Source: Magnolia sinica (Eukaryota; Streptophyta; Magnoliopsida; Magnoliales; Magnoliaceae). From it: 64,000 nucleotides of DNA. The stretch lies in NCBI RefSeq assembly GCF_029962835.1, contig NC_080583.1, positions 72,525,158-72,589,157 on the forward strand, read 5' to 3'. The notes beneath the pieces were generated by a model. It saw only the letters and a list, made by a program, of their open reading frames with translations, ran no database searches and had not been told where the DNA came from. This document shows positions 51,001 through 63,000 of the stretch, one piece after another (position 1 is the first letter of the stretch; each line of letters starts with the position of its first letter). Both the position numbers and the translations under genes were made by a program.

Positions 51001-54000
51001 CCAACTTCAGGGTCTCCAGCTTCATATCTGCGTTTGAGCTGGGCCTGAAAAGATTTGGATTTGCGAGGCTTCTTATCCTCACAGCAATCATCACACTCAT
51101 AAGCATCCCAACCAATATGGAGACCATTACGTCGTCGCCAGTCAGTATAAAGGCGTCCATTGGGATCAGGACCAGTAGGAGCCGGTTCAGTAACATAGAT
51201 GCCTTCAATCCATTCGCCAGGAGGAGGATTGACTAGAGTAAAGCAATTGAGCTCAGGAAGAGGAGTGGAGAAAACCGGCGTAGCCTGGGAGCTGGTTTCA
51301 AACTTGGTTTCCACTGTCTTGTCCTTGCGACGAACAAAGATAGCGGAGTCATTGGAGATCACTTGAGAGGCGTCCATCTGCTTCTCATAATTGGTGATCC
51401 ATATTGCAGGAAGAATTTCTTTCAACTAGTCTGGAGTCAGCTGGCGTGGAACAAATGTACACTTGGGAACATCATTCTGATCCACATAAATCAGCAGAGC
51501 ATCATGCTGAGAGGCAAGACCTGGGAGAGGCAAATCAATGGAATGATTCTGGATGCGGAAGGTGACCTGGTAGTGCAACGTGGCCGCTATGGCACCATCT
51601 TGGAGGTCAGCACCAGAGAGCTGAACCTAGGCTTGGAGAGCCGAGAAAAGATACGCATCACTGAATGGGAGATTAAAGTTGGGATACAGAGTGACAAACA
51701 CTATACCCTTGTTCAGTGTGGTCTGGACTGTGCCGATTACCGCATGTTGGTACTGTCGAAACCGGGTGTCCAGAAGAGCAAGCTTACAGGCTGTAGGAAG
51801 GCCTTTTCTGCCATGGAAAGTTATGGCAAGGCGGACTGCACCAAAGTGCAGATGCGTGTATCCTTGGGACCGCCAGTCAGGGAGCTTCTCGCTGGGCAGT
51901 TGGAGTTGGATGAACTCCTCAAGTTGATTGGCACGGATGGGAGCCTGATCAAACTTGGAGGACAAAGCATATTCTTTGATGGGAACGTGCTGCTTGCGCA
52001 CAAGTTGCTGGAACTTGGAAGAAAGAGAACCACGATTTTTCTGAAAGAACTGGTAAGGATTGGAGACAGGAAGATGGGTAGCAGGGACATTTTCATCAGC
52101 ATACTCGACTTCATACAAAAACTCATATTTACTACCACTAAAAGAGGTAAGAGGAAGAGGAAGGGACTTAGTAGAAGAAGAAGAAGACAACGACGGAGAA
52201 CGAGCCGTAGACATGCTAAAACAAACGGCAGGATGTATGGCATGGTTAGGAAAGGGCACCAGAGGGAACTCAACTATCTTCAGAGTGCAAGTCATAGTTT
52301 GATACAATTCAAATTCCTTTTATCAAGAACATGTTGACTACAAAGGGGTGACCTTAACGCCTACCACAAGCTCAACGGTCGAAACTCACCAACTGGATCT
52401 TGATAGCCAGAAGTAGGAATTCTATATCCATCTTGTTCAACAGATATTATCAAACCAAGTGTTCTGATACAAAAGATCGCACGAGGCGCAACTGTAGAGC
52501 ATACTAATCATGGCGACTATGTATCTATCTACTATTAAAAGGAGATAGACTATGCCGACACTGAAGAAGGCGGAGATACCTGAAGGTAGTCCTATCCATC
52601 ACATAACATACACCCCGACCAACAAAGTTAGAAAGCCATGGCTCTGATACCAATAAACCAACCAGGGTGATACATAGCTAAACCCTAAACCCTAAATAAT
52701 GTTAAAACCAGTGTATCAAATAGCGTTCGTAGCGTAGCGGTAGCGTACGCTACGTAGCGTAGCGTAGCGATTTCGCTACGTAGCGTCAGAAATAGCTTAC
52801 GCTACGGGTATGTAGCGTGTAGCACAGGTAGCGTACGCTACCTGTTTTGTTTTTTTTTTTTTGTTTTTCCAGTGCAGGAAACAGTGGTGAACTCACACCA
52901 CAAGCAAACTTAAGTTAAAAAACCTAATTCTAAACGGCTTCCACCCCCAAACCGCAGCAGCCGACGCAGCTGCTCTCCCCACCCTTGCATTTGGAGACTC
53001 AAAATCTTCTCACAGAGCAAATCCGACGCTGCCGACGCTGATTCTCTCCCCACCCTTCAATGTTGTGGTCGAAAGTCAGCTGCCAGGCGCAAACCGACGC
53101 CGTTGACGTTGCTCCTTCCCACTTTTCAATCGTGAGTTGGAAAAACAACTTCCAAAGGCAAACCGATCGCTGTGGAGCTTCAATATTTACAGTTTTTAGC
53201 GATTCAATCTCATCTTGAGACAAAAATAGGTGCGCTCCTTCCTTTTTTTCTTCTTCTCCTCTTCCTTCTTCTCCTTCTTCCTCTTCTTCTTCTTCTTCTC
53301 GGACTGCTGCGGTTACGGTCGCAGCTGCGGATTCTTCTCTCTCTCTCTCTCTCTCTCTTCTTTCCCTCTTTTCTTTCGGTTTCCCCCTCTTCTTTTTCAT
53401 TTCCGGAATCGAAAATGGAATAGACGGACAGCCACACACTTATTATTATTATTATTTTTGTGTTCTGCGATGCACGTTGAACAGTGCACTTGCACTATTT
53501 TGTTACACGGTTCCTGTAATGTTTATTTTCCATCTAACCTGTTAATTAGGTTACATTGACATGGATGAAGGGAAAACACACATGTCAGCTTGATCTAATA
53601 CTTTTGTAGCCCCTAATAAATTTTTAATGGTGGATGTTTAATTATTGTTGTTTCTTATGGTGCGGTCCACCCAAGCTTTGGATTTGCCTCATTTTCGGGC
53701 TCATGCCCTAAAATTATTTGGCAAAATGGATGGACGGTGTGGATATAACACATTTATCACAGTGGGGCCCAAAAAACTGACACTTGTGTGCTACACTTCA
53801 CAATCCGAGTCCCGCCTAATTCGGTCCCTTAAAAAATTGTACACGAGACATGTATTAACTTAAAAATAATAAGACCTTATCCATCAACTTCTTACTATTT
53901 AATATTTATCATATATATATATATATTAAAATTAAAAAATAGAAGTATTGTGTAGCTTACGCTACACGCTACGCTATTTCGCTACACGCTACGGAGGGCT

Positions 54001-57000
54001 AAACGCTACGCAACACGCTACCGCTATTTAAAACACTGGTTAAAACCAACCAGGGCTAGCTACCAGTGGTTGGTAGGCTACTGTGTATGCAGTGGGGTGG
54101 AACGGTGTCCCACATCGGAAGCGCTGTCCGAAGTTGTGATGGTTATATGTGGAGATCCACCCTATAATGTAAGAGGCCTCTTGGGGGAGAACCCTGAGAA
54201 CAAAATCATGCGGGCATGAGCCCAAAGCAGACATTATCTTACGGGGTAGGTGTGGGCTGTTATAAATGGTATCAGAGCCGAGGACAGTTCTGCCCTCGGT
54301 GGAGGATAGTGTGAAGCCCCATCACTGTTGCACACATGGGCGGACGCTGATGTGGGCGGGGCCTAAGGGCCTGGGCGAGCTACCAGTAGTTGGCAGGCTA
54401 CTATGTACACAGTGAGGGCAGAATGTTGTCCCACATCGGAAGCGCTGTCCGAAGTTGTAATAGTTATATGTGGAGATTCACCCTATAATGTAAGAGGCCT
54501 TTTGGGGGAGAACCCTGAGAACAAAACCGTGCGGGCATGAGCCCAAAACGGACAATATCTTACTGGGTAGGCGTGGGTTGTTACAAATGGTATCAAAGCC
54601 AAGGACGGCTCTGCCCTCGGTGGGGGATAATGTGACACAATACTGGTGCACATGTGGGCGGACGCTGTGTGGGCGGGGTCTAATGACCTGGGCTAGCTAC
54701 CAGTGGTTGGCAGGCTACTGTGTATGCAGTGGAGTGGAACGGTGTCCCACATCGGAAGCGCTGTCCAAAGTTGTGATGGTTATATGTGGAGATTCACCCT
54801 ATAATGTAAGAGGCCTTTTAGGGGAGAACCCTGAGAACAAAACCATGTGGGCGTGAGCCCAAAGCGGACAATATCTTACGGGGTAGGAGTGGGCTGTTAC
54901 AAATGGTATCAGAGTCGAGGACGGCTCTGTCCCTCGGTGGGGGATAGTGTGAAGCCCTGTCATTGTTGCACACGTGGGCGGGTGCATGTGGGCGGATGCT
55001 GATGTGGGCAGGGCCTAAGGGCCTGGGCGAGCTACCAGTAGTTGGCAGGCTACTGTGTACACAATGAGGGCGGAATGTTGTCCCACATCGGAAGCGCTGT
55101 CTGAAGTTGTGATGGTTATTTGTGGAGATTCACCCTATAATGTAAGAGGCCTTTTGGGGGAGAACCCTGAGAATAAAACCGTGCGGGCGTGAGCCCAAAG
55201 CGGACAATATCTTACGGGGTAGGCATGGGTTGTTACAAATGGTATCAAAGCCGAGGACAGCTTTGCCCTCGGTGGGGGATAATGTGACACAATACTGGTG
55301 CACATGTGGGCGGACGCTGTGTGGGCGGGGTCTAAGGACCTGGACTAGCTACCAGTGGTTAGTAGGATACTGTGTATGCAGTGGGGTGGAATGGTGTCTC
55401 ACATTAGAAGCGCTGTCCGAAGTTGTGATGGTTATATGTGGAGATTCACCCTATAATATAAGAGGCCTTTTGGGGGAGAACCCTGAGAACAAAACCGTGT
55501 GGGCGTGAGCCCAAAGCAGACAATATCTTATGGGGTAGGCGTGGGCTATTATAGTGCGTGCTAACGGAAAGTACTTCAAGTCGTCCAATGGCAGCTTGAC
55601 ACGTGTTAATAATTGCCTCTTATGGGGTAGGCGTGGGCTATTACAATGCGTGCTAACGGAAAGTACTTCAAGTCGTCCAATGGCAGCTTGACACGTGTTA
55701 ATAATTGCCTAACAAACTTTTAAACATGACATAACGGTGTAACCTCCTCATGGGTTGGAAATAACCATCTCCCATCCTTATAAATACCCTTTTGACTTTT
55801 GAGTCTTCATTTCGGCACTTCATGCTATTCAGCCCTCGAGATTGCTTAAGAGTTGTAGATCCTCAAGGCTTTCTCTCTTCTTTTTCTTCGTGCCAAGGCT
55901 TGGGACAAGGTGAGGATGAGAGTCTAAGGACTCGTCTCCTATGAAACGTGGCTTTGCACCAACCTTTGGACCCCCTAGTAGTGGCTTAGCGCCAACAGTC
56001 TGAGAACTAGTTGTCTGGCTCTGCTGGAATGTCTAAGGTGCCTGAGCAGTGGCCCGATGCTGACCACTCAAGGCTCTGGAGGTGGTTCCACGGTGCTCCA
56101 AGCAGTGGCTCCGTGCTGACTATTTGGATTGTTCCAAAAGTGGTCCCGTGCTGACCATCAAGGCAATTTGTGCTGACCTTTGGGTTTCTTTAGCAGAATG
56201 GCCTCGTGCCATTTCTATCTGAGGTCTTCTGAGCGCTTCAGGGAATGTAGAATGTTGTCGGAACTTCTAAATTTCCTGGAGCTGTACATGACATGAATGC
56301 TAAGGCTATTGAGTCATCAAAGCATTGGAATACCTAAGCCTGATTGATGATTTAGACACCCTGAAGACGAACAACCATAGATTAGGAACTATATGCATCA
56401 TTTGCATCTGACTACTCTGTACAAGGTGTTTTGTAACGGTAACGGTGGCTGTAACAGCCGCCACCGTTAGCTTTATGATAGGGGCTGTTACGCCGGCTAT
56501 TGAGTCATCAAAGCATTGGAATACCTAAGCCTGATTGATGATTTAGACACCCTGAAGACGAACAACCATAGATTAGGAACTATATGCATCATTTGCATCT
56601 GACTACTCTGTACAAGGTGTTTTGTAACGATAACGGTGGCTGTAACAGCCGCCACCGTTAGCTTTATGATAGGGGCTGTTACGCCCCCCGTAATGGCCAT
56701 TACGGTCTATTTTTTTATTGAAAAAAAAAAATCCTGAAAAACCTGTATTTGCCCTGTAATATTGATTAAAAAGTATGGAAAACTTGTATCTACCCCATAA
56801 TAGGCCTTTAAAAGGGATATAACATGCCGTTAACTGAAATTATGGGTCATTTTTTTCCGTAACAGCTGTTACGACCCCGTAAAGTGTAACGGTTGCCACC
56901 GTTACATTTACGTAACGACCATTACGGCCCCGTAACGGCCTTTACGGCCTACCGTGACTCTGTACCATGTGACAAACTAGTTCTCTTTGGTTTTTTACCT

Positions 57001-60000
57001 TTTAATAAAGGGTTTTTTTTTCCCACGGGGAATGTAATTAAGAGTTGTGCCAAACCACAACCTAGAATGTATTTTTGTTTCTGAGATCAATAAAAGCCTC
57101 TCAGCATGGCATATTTGAGTGCATATCCTTGTGGAGTTAATATCAATCTGATATCAATTCCTATTGATCATTAAACATTTGTGTTGAATGGGTGGACATT
57201 TTATTTTTCTCATTTTCTTAGAATTCTTCTCTTATCAGGTCATTTCATTAGTTGTTACAGTCATATTCAGTCATTACTTCTTCAGACAGCTAACAGGGTG
57301 GATCTCAAATTCATATCATTGTGGGCATCATGCTACTAATTGTCTACATGAGTTACCGGGGGAGTTGACCATACCCGTACCCGTACCCGTTCGAGTTGAC
57401 CTGATATGGACAAATTTGGGCAATTTGACCAAGTTTTCCCCTCCTGTATAGGCAGGGTGTACCATATTGGTTGGACCGGAACCAGTGAGTATTGGGTGAC
57501 GCCACTGATTTCGGCTGATACTTCAAACCTTGATCCATCTAGTGGGCCATATTGTGGCAACACTTACTGGTTTCGGATGATACACTTAAAACCTTGATCC
57601 ATCTAGTGGGCCATATTGTGGATGGTCCAAGGTACAATAAGCTACACCAGGACATGGCTAACCATGGTTACATGGGTAGTGGGTTGCTCTGCTACGGGAA
57701 CAGGTACTCAGTATGCTACTTCCTCCAACGTGTGTTGGTTCGCTAGGAGTAGGTTAACGTGGGTCAGTCAACATATACACCAGGTACCAAGTTTACACAA
57801 TATATGGAAAGCTATGAATGGTGTAGTTTTATGTATGGGTTGATATTGTAATTTACATATGAAATGCTGAATATTATTGTTATAGGTCCCGCATGCGTAA
57901 TATTTTATATATCTAGAGAGTTGCATAAATCAAAGTATTAATATCTATTATCTATGCTCCAAATATAGGTTGACATTACAAGTGAATCTACACTAGGAGT
58001 ATAGAACCACAATTTTGGATCATTAAAATGATCCCGATAGCAAATGACCCATAATTCGGATTGTAGGACTTGGAACATAAAACATATGGGGGTTGGTGAT
58101 TTAGGTAGCAATTAGCATTGTTCCTAACTGTCTAACCGGTGGACTTTGCACAAATGAATGTGTGCAATTTGCAAAATTTTCATTAAAAGTCAGCTGGATC
58201 TTCATGCCACTGTTATTTTCATATTGTGGTCATCCTAGGGGCATTTCTGGTTGCACTGGCTCTACCAATAGAATAGCACTTAAAAATATAAAAGCACTTT
58301 AATCAACATTAAATTCTATAATGCAAACAGTGATGTATGGATTTCTGGTGTTTCCAAAGAAGTAAGAAGATTAGAAATCAAAGCAAAATTTGAAGAAGTA
58401 GCAAAAAACAATAAATTGATAAAAAGAAAAATAGTATTTTAATCTACATTAAAAATATATGGAAAACAGTAAAATTGTTAAAAAGAAAAATAGTATTGTA
58501 ATCTAAATTAAAAATATATCAATCAATTATTCTAATCCATGGATCTTTGAGTATTTATTAACAAAAAAGAGAGTTCCAAAAACAGTTAACATCAATTAAT
58601 CCTAATGTGCACTCTGCATGGATGATGTGATCCATTTGTATTGGGCGTTCTTTAAAATTAAACAAGAAAAGCTGATATAGCATAAAAGTGAATTGAATAA
58701 ATATTAAATTACATTGAACATCTGTATCCACTGATAGATGTTTGACGTACATATATCCAAAGATACAGAGTGAAAGCAAGTAAATCTAAGAAAAATAACT
58801 GAACAGATCTCAGTTGATGATATCCCAAGCTCAGCTGTCAGTTTTCAGTCAATCCATTGACTGTGATGTAGATAGGAGTTTTTAGCTTGATTCATTACAA
58901 CCCTTAGTTTCTTGCTTGAAATAAGGGAGAGTGATTTGTCATTCTCCATAATCGTATTTTATCCATGATCATATTTCACAAAAAGCCCAAATCACTCAGA
59001 AGACAACTCTATTTATACATGAGATCCTCAGTCCTCACAACACTTACCCACTCAGTACAAATGAGACATCCTTTAAGTCACTTAAGAAAGGTACATTTGG
59101 CTGAGTCATGAATCCCATGGGTGTATCATGTCAGTTCCCAAACTGGGATGATAGGGCAGAGGTTTTAAAACTTGGGAATATGAAATTGTAAAGGTTGGAA
59201 TTTCAGCGCTTAAGTATGAACAAATATAAGTGCGATCTTTGTGAACCATATATTTTTTCCTCTTCTTGTAACTCTTTAAATGGGCCATATTTTGCGCTTG
59301 TTTTCTCTAAACCAAAAAATTGTAAAATGTGCTATGTTAAAATTTTCAGATAGTATTTTCATCGGCAGTGGATACAGCAAGCAGCACTTTTTCCATTTTA
59401 CATCAAGTTCCTGAAGGCCATGTTGGTGTGTATTGGAGGGGTGGTGCCCTTCTTGAAGGAATTACCAATCCAGGTAAGGCTATGATGCCTTTTCAACTTC
59501 ACTAATAGTTTTATTTTGCATTGCAGGATCCAAGATCACAGATCACTTAAAATTTATCTGGGTTTTCTAGGTTTTCATTTGAAGATGCCGTTGATAACCC
59601 AATTTGAGCCTATTCAAGTGACCCTTCAAACGGATCAGGTAAATGTTGCTATGGGGGCCCCCCCCCCCCCCCCCCCCCCAATATTTAATACATATTGGGG
59701 ATATGGGGTAAAAAACTCAAAATATTTTTCCATGATTAACGGACACTTTTGCCTTTTTTTCCTGCAATCAGGTGAAGGATATCCCATGCGGTACAAAAGG
59801 TGGTGTTATGATTAGCTTTGATAAGATAGAGGTAAACCATCATAAGATTGTTCTTCATTTGTTAATACAAGTTGTCAAGCTTCAAACTTTAGCAGGGTTG
59901 GCTATTTTTATCATATAAAAATGCAGTCGTTCTAAGTTGCATATATTTTGATTGAAATGTTCACAACAGGTTGTTAATCGTCTTCGTAAAGAGTATGTGT

Positions 60001-63000
60001 ATGAGACACTGCTCAATTATGGTGTTACGTATGACAAGACATGGATATATGATAAGATTCATCATGAAATCAATCAGTTTTGCAGTGCTCATTCCTTGCA
60101 ACAAGTTTATATTGACATGTTTGATCAGGCAAGTAGCTGTATTACTATATGTACTTTGGGTCCCTTTAATTGTTTGCGACGATTTGTTTTTACAGCAATT
60201 AATCAATGGCATTTTTTCAGATAGATGAGAAAATGAAAGAAGCCCTACAAGTTGACTGTACACGTTATGCTCCAGGTGTTGAAATTTTAAGTGTGCGTGT
60301 CACAAAACCAGCCATACCAGATAGCATAAGACACAATTTTGAGCAAATGGAGGAAGAACGTACCAAGGTAATTATTTCCTGCTGACTGATATTGTGTTGT
60401 TATTGCCATGCCTTTTTTTGCTTCAAATCCTCACAATATATGATCAATCTAGACAATTCATTTTTCTTCGCTATTGTTCGGATGGTTAGAATTGTTTTAT
60501 CGAAGTGACATGAGAGTCATGTGTTATTGAAGGTCAATCCCATGTCATTGGGTGTCCAAATAGATGGTTAAACCTTTTACAATGTAATTAGTTCGAACCA
60601 TTCAATTTCCTGGCCATCAACCAAATGGCTAGGATCATCCAAACCAAAGTGATTCTTAGTAGTGATAGTAGCTCAAAGACAGGCCCACCATGATGGATGA
60701 TGCTGATCAATAATGTCACTTATAGTTCATGAAATGGAAAAACAAAATGTGAAGGCTATGATTAATAAAATCCCATTTCATGAAATAATTTGTTCATTGG
60801 TGGATTATGCTCTGCAGGTCTTGATCGCCATTGAGAAGCAAAAGGTAGCAGAAAAGGAGGCAGAGACGCAGAAGAAGATGGCTTTAACAGAAGCCGAGAA
60901 GAATGCTCAGGTAAGCAAGATCCTCATGGAGCAGAAGTTGATGGAGAAGAACAGTGCTAAGACGCAGGAAGAAATTGAGAACGAAATGTACATGGCACGC
61001 GAGAGAAGCCTGGCGGATGCCAATTTTTACAGGTAAAATGGTCTCCCTGCCCACAGCCTCCCTTTCCGAGCATGATCCGGAATATGCAACTAGATGCGTA
61101 GAAAGAAAATAGTTGTGTAGATATTTAAATTGGGTTTGTTTGGATTTTGGGAAAAGAAAAGAAAAGTGTAATGATTATTGATTGATTGATTCCGATGGAT
61201 TCCATGAGCAATATTGAAACAGGGGTTCCCATGGATTACAATTTTGGTGGTCTTGTTTGGATAGCAAATGAAAATATCATATTCCCCTTACAATGGTCAC
61301 CTCACATCTTGTGCATGAGAATTTGACTATGGAAAAGGCTTATGAATGCTATTTCCAATCTCACCATACCCTTTGCTATCCAAACAACACAAAAGGTCCA
61401 AACAATAGAAAGCTCTTTTCTTTTTCTTTTATCACAATCCAACTAATATTTCAAGTAGTGAATATCTACCCCTTCCTAGTTGATTTACATATACCCCTTC
61501 TCCATTTTTTGAACTGCAATTGCATGCATCAAGTGTCCAGCTCAATGGCCAAGTTGGTTAGTGCAGCCCCTTTCTCGAGGGTAGATGAGGGATTGAATCC
61601 CAAATCCCAATGTGGGGGTTTTGATAGTGGAAACCTGGACCAAAATAGAAGTACGCACTGAGTGTACTATTTCAGTTTCCAAAATGGGCAATGGGTGTCA
61701 AATCAGTGAGGATTTGTGTAAGTAGTGTCTCCCTTTAAATACTATTCACGTAATGCATGAAATAACACATGAATGTAGCAGAACTAGGCAAAAATAATTT
61801 ACACATTGTAAAATTGAGTAAACAGTTATCCATGTGTTACAAAACTGGATAGGACTTCCATGTTACTTCACCAACATTTTAAAATTTGTGGTGCCTTTCC
61901 CTCCTGGTGTCTGTCACAGATGTCTATCCATTCCAGACTGACCAAATTGCGCTTGTTGTGGATGGAGCATGTGTCTTAATCACCCTGATCAAGCAATCAT
62001 AACCATTCAAATAGTGCCTATAAAAAAAGGAGGGTTGAAAATAACAGTGACTGGTCAAAGACTCCAAATTCAATGGGCAAGATCAGACGTTTACTATCAT
62101 CTACCTAGTGTGATTTTGGATTATGCTTCATCCACAATTGGGTCAGCAATTTGGACGGTCTCGATTGCCATGCAACAGCCACCTTGTGTACAGTAGAAGA
62201 GTCATCGGCCTTTTAAAGATGTTGCACTATCCTAGGTTTCTAGCTAGACTACAAAACCAAAAAATATTACAAGAATGCTCCAATTTCTAACTTCCAGAGT
62301 AAACTCTTATTTTCATTTAGATAAATTGAGTTGCGAAGCAAGCTGACTCAGAACAGTGATCTGACTCGAATTGTGTGTTCTACAACGTGAACCAATTGGC
62401 CGAAAACCAGGCTGGAATGGGACCGGTCTTAAAATCAGTCTTAACCAGTGCTGGTTCTAATTTGAGCTATATTCTAAATTATGATGACACCATGATCCAA
62501 AAAACTGAGCCGCCCTAACTGAGTTGAGTTGACTCAGCTTAGTTCCAAGTTGGCTTAATGAGTTTTAGAACTATGTTGTGGAGTTTGTAACCATCCAGAT
62601 GATTAGGATGACCTATATTAAGCGGATGCTAAAATGGATACTGGATTAGTATCACACAGTTAAATTTTAACTGCAACTGCCATACCTGGTGCCATTCCCA
62701 GGTAACATAAGTATGATTATAAAGAGATGAATATTTTTACCGATTCCTTTTACAGGGTGATGAGGGAAGCTGAAGCTAACAAACTGAAACTCACGCCTGA
62801 GTTTCTCGAGCTGAAATTCATTGAAGCCATTGCAAACAATTCGAAGATCTTTTTCGGAGACAAGGTATGATGGCTCACATTGATATCTTTCTTTGCTTAA
62901 TGCATGTTAGGAAACTGATCTCTTAAAGGGATAGCTGTACAGGTACCCAACATGATATTGGATCAGCGGTTGCTGGGGAATTTTCTGAATGATGTTGCGA

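Larger units (their letters stand above)
55710..57190 (+). other. Probable solo LTR with TATA box and AATAAA
   Basis: cttataaatacccttttgac (TATA at about 55779) is followed by leader-like DNA with repeated gtggc(c/t)ccgtgctgac phrases and, after an inserted MITE, AATAAA at 57089..57094 followed by a short U5-like stretch. The layout suits an LTR in sense with the host gene. Termini and target duplication were not identified. Confidence 0.35.
42236..59349 (+). other. Intron 1 of the erlin gene (17,114 bp)
   Basis: Donor CTG|GTAAT and acceptor TTTTCAG|ATAG, splitting the transmembrane helix between codons 53 and 54. The other seven introns total only about 2.8 kb. It contains the elements listed between 44493 and 57100. 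42236..44490 and 57200..59340 hold no supportable feature apart from short family fragments. Confidence 0.8.

Noticed and set aside
51363..52337. 324-codon plus-strand open frame
   Set aside because: It is antisense to the movement-protein frame, has no domain, and its counterpart at 47518..48234 is equally a shadow of the short copy.
53172..53559. Open frames on both strands around a CT/GA-rich stretch
   Set aside because: Low-complexity Leu/Phe or Glu/Arg translations of simple repeats inside a hAT-like element.
54106..55553. CRISPR-like or satellite array
   Set aside because: Regular spacing of about 320 bp comes from LTRs with PBS-bearing interiors; the genome is eukaryotic and repeats are 159 bp.
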